Positions 9,667 through 17,190 of a stretch of DNA of 32,285 bases are shown piece by piece. Both the position numbers and the translations under genes were made by a program. The stretch is taken from NCBI RefSeq assembly GCF_000497445.1, contig NZ_CM002285.1, positions 7,824,322 to 7,856,606 on the forward strand, read 5' to 3'. The first letter of the stretch is position 1, and each line of letters begins with the position of its first letter. The notes beneath the pieces were generated by a model. That model saw only the letters and a program-made list of their open reading frames with translations, was not told the DNA's origin and searched no databases. The stretch is from Streptomyces roseochromogenus subsp. oscitans DS 12.976 (GTDB lineage Bacteria; Actinomycetota; Actinomycetes; Streptomycetales; Streptomycetaceae).

Positions 9667-9700
9667 TTCACACCCCGTGTGAAGGCGGAGTCACTACGCT
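9667..9700 (+). promoter_or_regulatory. Promoter of the HTH-TPR regulator with a 17-base operator palindrome
   Basis: A perfect palindrome TTCACAC-CCC-GTGTGAA (9667-9683) stands 11 bases before TACGCT (9695-9700), a good -10 box. The palindrome covers the place of the -35 box, which itself has no consensus match. The transcript would start near 9707, about 25 bases before the ATG. The layout suggests a regulator binding over the -35 region, possibly the encoded protein itself. Confidence 0.55.
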
Positions 9701-9731
9701 GAACCGCACCAGGCCACCCGGGGGGCATCCC

Positions 9732-11072
9732 ATGCAGCCCAACACTCTGCTCGACGCGATCCTGGACGAGGCGGGGATCTCGCACGCCGGTCTCGCCGCC
9801 CATGTGAACCAGGCCGGCAGGCGGCGGGGCCTCGTGCTGCGGTACGAACACACCGCCGTGGCACGCTGGTTGAAGGGCCAGCGGCCGCGCGGCCAGGTGC
9901 CCGACCTGATCTGTGAAGTGCTCGCCGCCCGTCTGCACCGCCCCGTCACCCTCGACGACATCGGCCTCGGTGTACCCGGCGAGCCCAGCACCCCGCACGT
10001 CGGCTCGCTGAACGGCTTCGTGGAGCGGGCCACCGCCCTGTGGCGCTCCGACGAACAGCAGCGGCCGCATGTGCTGGGCGCTCCCGCCGTCACCGGGACC
10101 CCGGCCGTCATGCCGGTGTGGGAGTGGGAGAACCCGCCCGAGGACGTCGACGTCTCGCGCGGCGGCCGGCACCGGGTCACCGCGGCCGACATCGAGATGC
10201 TGCGGGCCGCGCGGACGCACTACGAGCAGATGTACCGCAAGGCCGGCGGCATCGCGACCCGCACCAGAATCGTCGGCTTCCTCAACGCCGAGGCGGCGCC
10301 GCTGCTGCGCGGCAGCTACACCGACGCAACCGGACGCCAACTGCACCGGGCGACCGGCGGGTTGGTCGCGATCGCCGGGATCTGTGCGTACGACTCCGAC
10401 GCCCACGGTCTGGCCCAGCGCTACTTCCACCAGGCGCTCAGGCTGGCAAAGGCCAGCGGGGACCGGGGACTTGGGGCGTATGTGATAGCGCTGCTGGTCA
10501 ACCAGTCGCTGTACATGCGCGAGTACCGGCAGGCCGTCGCCTTCGCCGAGGCCGCACTGCGGACCGCCGGCAAGCACATCACGCCTGCGCTCGCTTCGGA
10601 CCTGTACGCGATGCAGGCCAAGGCCTACGCCCACCTCGGCGACTCCGCGGCGGCCCTGTCCTGTATCCGGCGCGCGGAGACGGCCGCCGACCGGATCCGG
10701 CGCGGCTACGAGCCCGACGAGACCGGCTATGTCCAGCCCGGCCTGGTCAATGTGCAGGTGGCCGAGGCGCTGCTGAGCCTCGGCGAGCTGGCCGCCGCCC
10801 GGGAGCATGCCGCGGCCGCGGTCGACAACCCCGCCCACGACCGGGGGCGGGTGCACCGGCTCGCCATGCTCAGCACCATCGAGCTGCGCCAGGGCAACGC
10901 GGACAAGGCGGTGGCCACCGCCGTGCAGATGGCCGAGCAGGCCCGCGGGATGGAGTCGCAGCGGCTGCGCGACAGACTCCGCGCGGTACGCGAACACCTG
11001 GTGCGCTGTGGCTCGGCCGGGACCGCCGAGGCCGCCGAACTCATCGACGGAGCACTGCGCGTACCGCTGTAG
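9732..11072 (+). CDS. HTH regulator with C-terminal TPR-like repeats
   Basis: A 446-residue soluble protein. Residues 1-75 resemble an XRE-like DNA-binding domain (LLDAILDEAGISHAGLAAHV ... HTAVARWLKGQRPRGQVPDL). Residues about 155-445 are Ala/Leu-rich helical pairs of tetratricopeptide type (LAQRYFHQALRLAKASGDR, YRQAVAFAEAALRTAG, AALSCIRRAETAADRIRRG). This architecture is typical of Streptomyces developmental and antibiotic regulators such as NsdA. The assignment to that wider type is from architecture, not from proven orthology. I chose ATG 9732 after GGGGGG; upstream in-frame codons overlap the promoter. The Nudix gene follows after 65 bases and may be cotranscribed. Confidence 0.8.
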   Translation: MQPNTLLDAILDEAGISHAGLAAHVNQAGRRRGLVLRYEHTAVARWLKGQRPRGQVPDLICEVLAARLHRPVTLDDIGLGVPGEPSTPHVGSLNGFVERATALWRSDEQQRPHVLGAPAVTGTPAVMPVWEWENPPEDVDVSRGGRHRVTAADIEMLRAARTHYEQMYRKAGGIATRTRIVGFLNAEAAPLLRGSYTDATGRQLHRATGGLVAIAGICAYDSDAHGLAQRYFHQALRLAKASGDRGLGAYVIALLVNQSLYMREYRQAVAFAEAALRTAGKHITPALASDLYAMQAKAYAHLGDSAAALSCIRRAETAADRIRRGYEPDETGYVQPGLVNVQVAEALLSLGELAAAREHAAAAVDNPAHDRGRVHRLAMLSTIELRQGNADKAVATAVQMAEQARGMESQRLRDRLRAVREHLVRCGSAGTAEAAELIDGALRVPL

Positions 11073-11137
11073 GCCCTCTGTAGGTGCACAGTCCCTGCTG
11101 CGATATTGCCACTTACTCGGCGGAAGGTGGCAGAACC

Positions 11138-11674
11138 GTGCAGTGGACGAAACAGAGTGAACAAACTGTGTATGCAAACCGCTGGTTCAGCGTCAATCTC
11201 GCTGATGTCGAGCTGCCGGACGGCCGGCATCTCGACCACTTCCTGATCCGGCTGCGGCCCGTGGCCGTGGCCACCGTGGTCAACGACGCCAACGAGGTGC
11301 TGCTGCTGTGGCGGCACCGCTTCATCACCGACAGCTGGGGGTGGGAACTGGCCGCCGGGGTCGTGGAGGACGGCGAGGACATAGCGCGCGCGGCCGCCAG
11401 AGAACTGGAGGAGGAGACCGGCTGGCGGCCGGGGCCCCTGCACCACCTCATGAGCGTGGAGCCGTCCAACGGCCTCACCGACGCCCGGCACCACATCTAC
11501 TGGTCCGACCGGGGCGAGTACATCGGGCATCCCGTGGACGACTTCGAGTCGGACCGCCGGGAATGGGTCCCCCTCAAGCTCGTCCCCGACATGATCGCCC
11601 GTGGGGAGGTCCCGGCCGCCAACATGGCGGCCGCGTTACTCCTGCTGCACCACCTCAGGCTCGCCGACGGCTAG
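11138..11674 (+). CDS. Nudix hydrolase, ADP-ribose pyrophosphatase-like
   Basis: A 178-residue hydrolase of nucleoside diphosphates linked to another group. The Nudix box is complete: G-VVEDG-E-DIARAAA-REL-E-EE-T-GW, with the metal-binding glutamates in place. N-terminal strands (YANRWFSVNLADVELPDG) and a conserved PSNGLTDARHHIYW loop resemble ADP-sugar pyrophosphatases. I chose GTG 11138 (MQWTKQSEQ), with AAGGTGG seven bases upstream. An upstream in-frame GTG at 11084 adds 18 residues but has no ribosome site. It follows the HTH-TPR regulator in the same direction. The substrate is not known. Confidence 0.9.
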   Translation: MQWTKQSEQTVYANRWFSVNLADVELPDGRHLDHFLIRLRPVAVATVVNDANEVLLLWRHRFITDSWGWELAAGVVEDGEDIARAAARELEEETGWRPGPLHHLMSVEPSNGLTDARHHIYWSDRGEYIGHPVDDFESDRREWVPLKLVPDMIARGEVPAANMAAALLLLHHLRLADG

Positions 11675-11707
11675 CCGAAGGCCGGGGCCGCCCGAAGAGC
11701 CCGTGGT

Positions 11708-11968
11708 CTAATGGGCGGCCAGCGCCTGCCAGATCGTCACCACGAGCGCGCCCAGTGCTGTCAGCGCGGCGAGCGAGGGCAGCGGCCAGCGTGCGTGCTC
11801 CAGCGAGACCATACGGGAGTTGAGCTCGTCCAGCTCCTTGGCGGTCTCCTCGGTGCGATGACTGAGCAACGCCAGTCCGCCCTCGACGCGGGCGTAGGCC
11901 ACGTCGAGGCGACGCCGTAACTCTGCGAGTTCTCCGTGGACCACGGGATGCTCCGGTTCGGCGGTCAC
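11708..11968 (-). CDS. Small coiled-coil membrane protein
   Basis: An 86-residue protein. Residues 13-62 form a charged helix with heptad-like spacing (LAELRRRLDVAYARVEGGLALL and TEETAKELDELNSRMVSLE), followed by one C-terminal membrane segment (SLAALTALGALVVTIWQALA). The start GTG 11968 is chosen because AAAGGAG stands seven bases before it. ATG 11995 in the same frame has no ribosome site. The layout of a coiled coil then one membrane helix near the C-terminus resembles XhlA-type holin-associated proteins, but there is no phage gene nearby and no firm match. It is more likely a small membrane-bound scaffold of unknown role. It is convergent with the Nudix gene. Confidence 0.75.
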   Translation of the reverse strand: MTAEPEHPVVHGELAELRRRLDVAYARVEGGLALLSHRTEETAKELDELNSRMVSLEHARWPLPSLAALTALGALVVTIWQALAAH

Positions 11969-12111
11969 GAGTCCACTCCTTTCGGTAGTCGGCATGGATG
12001 GTTCCGCATCCCTTGCATGCGCATGAGGAGTCAACTCGCCTGGTGGGCGCGTGGGGAGCGTGTGCGACGGGCATATGCGTGCCCGGCGCGCACACGGGGA
12101 GTGAAACAGAT

Positions 12112-12141
12112 GGGCCCGGCACCGAGTGCGGTGCCGGGCCC
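12112..12141 (-). terminator. Terminator of the 3-hydroxyacyl-CoA dehydrogenase gene
   Basis: A perfect 12-bp stem GGGCCCGGCACC / GGTGCCGGGCCC encloses a 6-base loop. On the minus strand it starts 21 bases after the dehydrogenase stop and is followed by ATCTGTTTCACT. It separates this gene from the small membrane protein gene on the same strand. Confidence 0.85.
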
Positions 12142-12162
12142 GTAAGTCGTAGCTCTGTGTGG

Positions 12163-13038
12163 TCAGCCGTAGGTGTAGAACCCCGAGCCGGTCTTCCGGC
12201 CCAGCCGGCCCGCCTCGACCATGCGCTGCAGCAGCGGGGGAGCGGCGTACAGCGGCTCCTTGTACTCGGCGTACATCGAGTTGGCGATGGAGACGATGGT
12301 GTCCAGGCCGATCAGGTCGGACAGCTTGAGCGGGCCCATCGGGTGGGCACAGCCCATCTCCATGCCGTTGTCGATGTCCTCGCGGCTCGCGATGCCCGAC
12401 TCGAACATCCGGATCGCGGAGAGCAGATACGGCACGAGCAGCGCGTTGACCACGAAACCGGAGCGGTCCTGAGCGCGGATGGCGTGCTTGCCGAGCACCT
12501 TCTCGGCGAAGACCTGGGCGCGGCTGAGGGTGCCCTCGGAGGTGGTGAGCGCCGGGATCAGCTCGACCAGCTGCTGCACCGGGGCGGGGTTGAAGAAGTG
12601 GATGCCGACCACGTGGTCCGGGCGGGAGGTGGCGACCGCCAGCTTCACCAGCGGGATCGAGGAGGTGTTGGAGGCGAGGATCGCGTCCGGGCGGGTCACC
12701 ACCTGGTCGAGCACCTGGAAGATCTCCGTCTTCACCGGCTCGCTCTCCACGACGGCCTCGATCACCAGATCGCGGTCGGCGAACTCGCCCAGGTCCGTGG
12801 TGAAACTCAGCCGCGCCTGCGTCTCGTCCCGCTCCTCCTCGGTGATCTTCCCGCGCTCGGCGGCCTTGGTCAGGGAGTTGAACAGCCGGGTACGGCCGAT
12901 CTCCAGGGCCTCGCCGGTGGTTTCGGCGACCTTCACGTCCAGTCCCGCGCGGGCGCACACCTCGGCGATCCCCGCGCCCATCTGGCCGCAGCCCACGACT
13001 CCGACGCGCGCAATATCTCCCGATGGGAAGCCTGTCAC
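12163..13038 (-). CDS. 3-hydroxybutyryl-CoA (3-hydroxyacyl-CoA) dehydrogenase
   Basis: A 291-residue NAD(P)-dependent enzyme that interconverts 3-hydroxyacyl-CoA and 3-ketoacyl-CoA in fatty acid or butyryl-CoA metabolism. The Rossmann motif is GVVGCGQMGAG (residues 13-23). The catalytic part shows NTSSIPL (Ser126), GIHFFNPAP (His147, Asn150) and a Glu at about 160. The C-terminal domain carries DRSGFVVNALLVPYL and GCAHPMGPLKLSDLIGLD. This is the single-function length, not the long FadB fusion. Start GTG 13038 has AAGGGG six bases upstream. The gene stands alone on the minus strand, divergent from the GHL10 gene. Confidence 0.93.
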   Translation of the reverse strand: MTGFPSGDIARVGVVGCGQMGAGIAEVCARAGLDVKVAETTGEALEIGRTRLFNSLTKAAERGKITEEERDETQARLSFTTDLGEFADRDLVIEAVVESEPVKTEIFQVLDQVVTRPDAILASNTSSIPLVKLAVATSRPDHVVGIHFFNPAPVQQLVELIPALTTSEGTLSRAQVFAEKVLGKHAIRAQDRSGFVVNALLVPYLLSAIRMFESGIASREDIDNGMEMGCAHPMGPLKLSDLIGLDTIVSIANSMYAEYKEPLYAAPPLLQRMVEAGRLGRKTGSGFYTYG

Positions 13039-13209
13039 ATCGACCCCTTCGCTGGTTCTCCGGCTCGCTGGCAGGTCCTCCGGGTTCGGCGCCTGCTCCG
13101 ATCGTGCACGTTACCGCCAAGTATCGATGATCGATCGCCCGGGTGGGGGCATCCTGGGGCGCGAAACGATCCGTGACGGAGCGGATCCGGAGCGTATGGG
13201 GGTGTGCAG

Positions 13210-14433
13210 ATGGGGCAACTGTCACGGCGGGCCTTCACGTTGGCGGCGCTGTCCACGCTGGCCACGGTGCCGGGCGCGGCGGCAGCGGATCGCCGGCCCC
13301 GCACGGCCATCGAGATGCGGGGCGTGTGGCTGGCCACGGTGTCCAACCGGGACTGGCCGTCCCAGCCCGGCCTGACGGCCGCCGCGCAGCGCAGGGAGCT
13401 GGTCGCCCTGCTCGACAAGGCGGCCCGCAGCCGGCTCAACACGGTGATGTTCCAGGTACGGCCCTCCGCCGACGCCCTGTGGCCGTCACCGTACGAGCCC
13501 TGGTCCGAGTACCTCACCGGCACCCAGGGCCGCAGCCCCGGCTGGGACCCGCTGGGCACCGCGGTGAAGGAGGCCCACGCCCGGGGCCTGCGGCTGCACG
13601 CCTGGTTCAATCCGTACCGCATCGCCAACCACACCGACCGCGGCCGGCTCGCCCCCACGCACCCGGCCCGCAAGCACCGCGACTGGGCGGTGTCGTACGG
13701 CGGGAAGCTCTACTACAACCCCGGCCTGCCCCAGGTCCGTGCCTTCGTCCAGCGGGCGATGCTGGACGCGGTCGCCAAGTACCCCGTTGACGGCGTCCAC
13801 TTCGACGACTACTTCTACCCGTATCCGGTCGCCGGGCAGACCTTCGACGACGACGCCGCGTACGACCGCTACGGCGGCGCCTTCGACAGCCGGGCCGCAT
13901 GGCGGCGGGACAACATCGACAAGCTGGTCAAGGAGATGGCGGCCGGCATCAGACGGGTCCGGCCCGGCACCCGCTTCGGGATCAGCCCCTTCGGGGTGTG
14001 GCGCAACGCCTCGCGCGACCCACGCGGCTCGGACACGCGGTCGGGCGTGCAGGCGTACGACGATCTGTACGCGGACACCCGTACCTGGGTGCGCCGCCAC
14101 TGGATCGACTACATCGTCCCGCAGCTGTACTGGAACATCGGCTTCGCCGACGCCGACTACGCGAAGCTCGTCAACTGGTGGGCGGCGGTCGCCCAGGGCG
14201 GCAGGACACAGCTGTACATCGGCGAGGCCCTGTACAAGGCGGGGGCGGCCGGGCAGCCCTCGGCCTGGCACGACCCGGTCGAGCTGTCCCGGCACCTCAC
14301 CCTCGCCGCCCGGCACCCGCAGGTGCGCGGGCATGTGTTCTTCGCCGCCAAGGATGTGGCGGCCGATCCGATCGGGGCGATGTCACGCGTGATCGCCGAT
14401 CACTACGGGCGATCGGCGAGGCCGCCGCGGTGA
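13210..14433 (+). CDS. Secreted GHL10 (DUF187) glycosyl hydrolase-like protein
   Basis: A 407-residue exported protein. The N-terminus MGQLSRRAFTLAALSTLATV ending in AAAAD is a twin-arginine (Tat) signal peptide, with RR at 6-7 and likely cleavage near residue 27. The rest is one (beta/alpha)8 GHL10 domain, shown by EMRGVWLATVSNRDWP, LHAWFNPYRI, DGVHFDDYFYPYP (acidic pair in the active-site region), RFGISPFGVWRN and DYIVPQLYWNIGF. Members are thought to cut bacterial surface glycans; the substrate here is unknown. ATG 13210 has GGGGG seven bases upstream; GTG 13204 is an alternative. One base separates its stop from the convergent DUF1918 gene. Confidence 0.9.
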   Translation: MGQLSRRAFTLAALSTLATVPGAAAADRRPRTAIEMRGVWLATVSNRDWPSQPGLTAAAQRRELVALLDKAARSRLNTVMFQVRPSADALWPSPYEPWSEYLTGTQGRSPGWDPLGTAVKEAHARGLRLHAWFNPYRIANHTDRGRLAPTHPARKHRDWAVSYGGKLYYNPGLPQVRAFVQRAMLDAVAKYPVDGVHFDDYFYPYPVAGQTFDDDAAYDRYGGAFDSRAAWRRDNIDKLVKEMAAGIRRVRPGTRFGISPFGVWRNASRDPRGSDTRSGVQAYDDLYADTRTWVRRHWIDYIVPQLYWNIGFADADYAKLVNWWAAVAQGGRTQLYIGEALYKAGAAGQPSAWHDPVELSRHLTLAARHPQVRGHVFFAAKDVAADPIGAMSRVIADHYGRSARPPR

Positions 14434-14434
14434 G

Positions 14435-14632
14435 CTACCGCTGGTCTTCTTTCCTGTGATCCACCAGGCAGTCGGGCCCCGGGGACATGATCGTCTCGTG
14501 CCCGTTCTCGGCTCGGACGCGATAGGGCGGGTTCCCCTCGGGACCGAGTACTTCGACGACTTCCACGACATGGTCGTGCTGCCCCACCACCCTGCCGTGC
14601 TGGACCAGCCTGTCGCCCTTTTTGGCCCGCAT
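14435..14632 (-). CDS. DUF1918 small protein
   Basis: A 65-residue protein that opens MRAKKGDRLV and contains GNPPYRVRAENGHETIMSPGPD, the typical pattern of DUF1918, a small beta-barrel-like domain common in actinobacteria. AGGAGGG stands seven bases before the ATG, a very strong ribosome site. It lies 18 bases downstream of the EamA gene on the same strand, so the two may share a transcript. The function is not known. Confidence 0.9.
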   Translation of the reverse strand: MRAKKGDRLVQHGRVVGQHDHVVEVVEVLGPEGNPPYRVRAENGHETIMSPGPDCLVDHRKEDQR

Positions 14633-14650
14633 GTCAGGCCCTCCTCACGA

Positions 14651-15562
14651 TCACGACCGCTGTGTGACGGCGATGCACACGAGCACGGCGACAGCGGTCA
14701 AGGGAGCGGCCGCCGTGAAGTGCTCGCCGAGCAGCAGCGCCGACCACACCAGTGTGAGCAGCGGCTGGGCCAACTGCAACTGGCTCGCCTTCGGGATGCC
14801 GATGGCCGCCATACCCCGGTACCAGACGAGCAGCCCGAGGAAGGTCGAGCACAAGGCGACCCACACCACACCCACCACACCGTGGACGGTGAGCCGCACG
14901 GGCTCGTACGACAGCGCCAGTACGGCGGCCGGCAGGGTCAGCGGCAGACACAGCACCAGCGCCCAGCCGATGACCTGCCAGCCCGGCATCACCCGGGCCA
15001 GCCGGCCGCCCTCGGTATATCCGGCCGCGCACACCAGCAGGGCCGCGAACAGACAGCCGTCCGCCGCCGTGAGAGCACCCCCGCTCTGGGCGATGGTGAA
15101 GGCGAGCACGGCCGCCGCGCCCGTAACGGCCGCGAGCCAGAACCGGCGCGAGGGCCGGGTGCCGGTGCGCAGTGCCGAGAACACGGCCGTGGTCAGCGGC
15201 AGCAGACCGACCACGACGGCCGCGTGCGCGGTGGTCGAGGTCTCAAGGGCGAGCGTGGTCAGCATCGGGAAGCCCAGCACCACGCCGACGGCGACGACGG
15301 CCAGCCCCGGCAGATGGCGCCGCACGGGCAGTCGTACGCGCAGTGCCAGCAGACAGCCGCCCGCGACGAGCGCGGCCAGCACACTGCGCACGGCCACCAG
15401 GGACCAGGGGCCGAAGCTCTCCAGTGCCCACGCGGTGGAGGGGAAGGTCAGCGAGAAGGCGGCCACACCGAGGGCGGCCTGGGCGGTGCCGAGGGCCCGG
15501 TGATTCCGGCGAGTGGTGACTGCTATCGGGCTTACGGCAGTAGCGCTACTCTGTGTTCTCAT
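14651..15562 (-). CDS. EamA/DMT family transporter
   Basis: A 303-residue membrane protein with about ten hydrophobic helices in two EamA halves, each roughly 135 residues. Examples are AALGVAAFSLTFPSTAWALE, LVAVRSVLAALVAGGCLLAL and, in the second half, LCSTFLGLLVWYRGMAAIG and QPLLTLVWSALLLGEHFTAA, the conserved end motif. Such proteins export amino acids or other small metabolites. The ATG at 15562 overlaps the ATG of the divergent MocR regulator, and there is no ribosome site. A TACTCT box ends six bases before the start, so the mRNA is probably leaderless. The neighbour likely controls it. Confidence 0.9.
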   Translation of the reverse strand: MRTQSSATAVSPIAVTTRRNHRALGTAQAALGVAAFSLTFPSTAWALESFGPWSLVAVRSVLAALVAGGCLLALRVRLPVRRHLPGLAVVAVGVVLGFPMLTTLALETSTTAHAAVVVGLLPLTTAVFSALRTGTRPSRRFWLAAVTGAAAVLAFTIAQSGGALTAADGCLFAALLVCAAGYTEGGRLARVMPGWQVIGWALVLCLPLTLPAAVLALSYEPVRLTVHGVVGVVWVALCSTFLGLLVWYRGMAAIGIPKASQLQLAQPLLTLVWSALLLGEHFTAAAPLTAVAVLVCIAVTQRS

Positions 15563-15575
15563 GCAGCAGAGTAGC
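15539..15575. promoter_or_regulatory. Shared operator/promoter of the EamA and MocR genes
   Basis: The site holds a perfect 12-base palindrome AGTAGCGCTACT (15539-15550) and a third AGTAGC at 15570-15575. GCTACTCTG (15545-15553) and CAGAGTAGC (15567-15575) form a 9-bp inverted repeat with a 13-base gap, so the layout is nearly symmetrical around the two start codons. TACTCT lies at 15547-15552 on the plus strand and at 15573-15568 on the minus strand, each a fair distance to give a transcript starting at or next to the ATG. Binding of the MocR protein here would control both genes. Confidence 0.6.
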
Positions 15576-16994
15576 AGTGTGAAGGACCTGGCAGAACACC
15601 TCCGGCGGGAGCTGGACCGCTACTCTCCAGGTGGAAAGCTGCCCTCAAGCCGAGCCCTGGTCGAGCGGTTCCATGTGAGTCCGGTGACCGTCTCGCGGGC
15701 CCTCGCCCAGCTGGCCGCCGAGGGGCTGGTGGTCACCCGGCCCGGCGCCGGAGCCTTCCGGGCCCGGCCGCGCACGACGGAGGCCCCGACCGGGGACACC
15801 TCCTGGCAGGAGGTCGCGCTGAGCGCCGACGGCGCCGCCGACCTCGTACCGCGCACCGTGGACGCCTCCGGGGTCACGGTCTCGCTGGCCGTGCCGCCGC
15901 CCGGTGTGCTGGAGTTCAGCGGCGGCTATCCGCATCCCTCCCTGCAACCGGAGCGGGCCATGGCGGCGGCCCTGGCCCGGGCCGGGCGGCGGCCCGGCGT
16001 CTGGCAGAGGCCACCGCTGGAGGGGCTGCCAGAGCTGCGGGAGTGGTTCGCGCGCGAGATCGGCGGGGCCGCCACCGCCGCCGAGGTGCTGATCGCGGCG
16101 GGCGGCCAGTCTGCGCTGGCCACCGCCCTGCGCGCGCTCGCCCCGCCCGGCGCCCCGGTCCTCGTCGAGTCGCCCACCTACCCCGGCATGCTGGCCCTCG
16201 CCCGCGCCGCCGGACTGCGCCCGGTGCCGGTGCCCATCGACCCCGACGGCGTACGGCCCGACCTGCTCTCCGACGCCTTCCGGGCCACCGGTGCCCGGGT
16301 GTTCGTCTGCCAGCCCCTGTTCCAGAACCCGACCGGCGCGGTTCTCGCCGCCGGCCGCCGCGCCGAGGTGCTGCGCATCGCGCGCGCCGCGGGCGCGTTC
16401 GTCATCGAGGACGACTACGTACGACGTCTCGTGCACGCCGACGCGGGCCCGCTGCCCCGCACCCTGGCCGCCGACGACCCCGACGGCGTCGTCGTCCACG
16501 TCTGTTCGCTGACCAAGGCGACCTCGCCCAGCTTCCGGGTGGCCGCGCTGGCCGCGCGCGGACCCGTGCTGGAACGCCTGCGCGCCATCCAGGTCGTGGA
16601 CAGCTTCTTCGTCCCGCGCCCCCTCCAGGAGGCCGCCCTGGAACTCGTCGGCTCCTCGGCCTGGCCCCGCCACCTGCGGGCCCTGTCGGCCGAGCTGAAG
16701 ACCCGCCGCGACACCATGACGACCGAACTCGCCCGCCACCTTCCCGAACTCGCCCTGCCGCACATCCCGTCCGGCGGCTACCACCTCTGGCTCCGCCTCC
16801 CCGACGGCACCGAGGAGACCGCCCTCACCGCGGCCGCCCTCCGCGCCGGCGTCGCCCTCACCCCCGGCCGCCCCTACTTCAGCGCCGAACCCCCCGCCGC
16901 CCACCTCCGCCTGAGCTTCGCCGCGGTCGCCGGCACCCGGGAGATCACGGAGGGCGTACGGCGGCTGCGGGCGGCCTGTGACGAGGTGCTCTGA
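15561..16994 (+). CDS. MocR-type regulator (GntR HTH fused to aminotransferase fold)
   Basis: A 477-residue fusion. Residues 5-70 are a GntR winged helix (GGKLPSSRALVERFHVSPVTVSRALAQLAAEGLVVTRPG). Residues about 115-475 are a class I aminotransferase fold that binds PLP, with FQNPTG (Asn257), VIEDDY (284-286 region) and SLTKATSPSFR carrying the PLP lysine Lys319. These proteins use PLP or an amino-acid adduct as signal rather than as catalysts. ATG 15561 is chosen because MQQSSSVKDLAEHLRREL begins the conserved HTH; upstream codons lie in the divergent gene. The mRNA is probably leaderless. The C-terminus ends in a 13-base tandem duplication that supplies the stop codon. Confidence 0.93.
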   Translation: MQQSSSVKDLAEHLRRELDRYSPGGKLPSSRALVERFHVSPVTVSRALAQLAAEGLVVTRPGAGAFRARPRTTEAPTGDTSWQEVALSADGAADLVPRTVDASGVTVSLAVPPPGVLEFSGGYPHPSLQPERAMAAALARAGRRPGVWQRPPLEGLPELREWFAREIGGAATAAEVLIAAGGQSALATALRALAPPGAPVLVESPTYPGMLALARAAGLRPVPVPIDPDGVRPDLLSDAFRATGARVFVCQPLFQNPTGAVLAAGRRAEVLRIARAAGAFVIEDDYVRRLVHADAGPLPRTLAADDPDGVVVHVCSLTKATSPSFRVAALAARGPVLERLRAIQVVDSFFVPRPLQEAALELVGSSAWPRHLRALSAELKTRRDTMTTELARHLPELALPHIPSGGYHLWLRLPDGTEETALTAAALRAGVALTPGRPYFSAEPPAAHLRLSFAAVAGTREITEGVRRLRAACDEVL

Positions 16995-17004
16995 CGAGGT
17001 GCTC
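16979..17004 (+). repeat. 13-base tandem duplication at the MocR gene stop
   Basis: TGACGAGGTGCTC occurs twice without a gap (16979-16991 and 16992-17004). The second copy is shifted by one base in frame, and its TGA is the stop codon of the MocR gene. With a single copy the frame would stay open to a TGA at 17090-17092, through codons with good G/C third positions. Confidence 0.9.
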
Positions 17005-17190
17005 CAGGGCAGCGTCACCAGCGCGCAGTCGAACTCCGGCGGCGCGAACGCGGCCACGGGGTCATGGGTGCAGGATGCCAGCCGCCACTGACAACGGCCT
17101 GCCAGGCCAACGGCCCTGCCGGGCTTGGTGCATCGCGGGCCGGTCAAAACGATTCGACGCCCACCCCCGGGGCCTGTGAGGATCCGGAGC

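Noticed and set aside
11936..12145. Short plus-strand ORF with ATG after GAGG near 12020
   Set aside because: It runs through the perfect terminator hairpin at 12112-12141 and ends in its arm; codon use is poor. It is probably chance.
16995..17190. A full gene between MocR and the acetyltransferase
   Set aside because: Both strands contain coding-like scraps, but neither has start, ribosome site and known domain. Kept only as a possible remnant in the findings.
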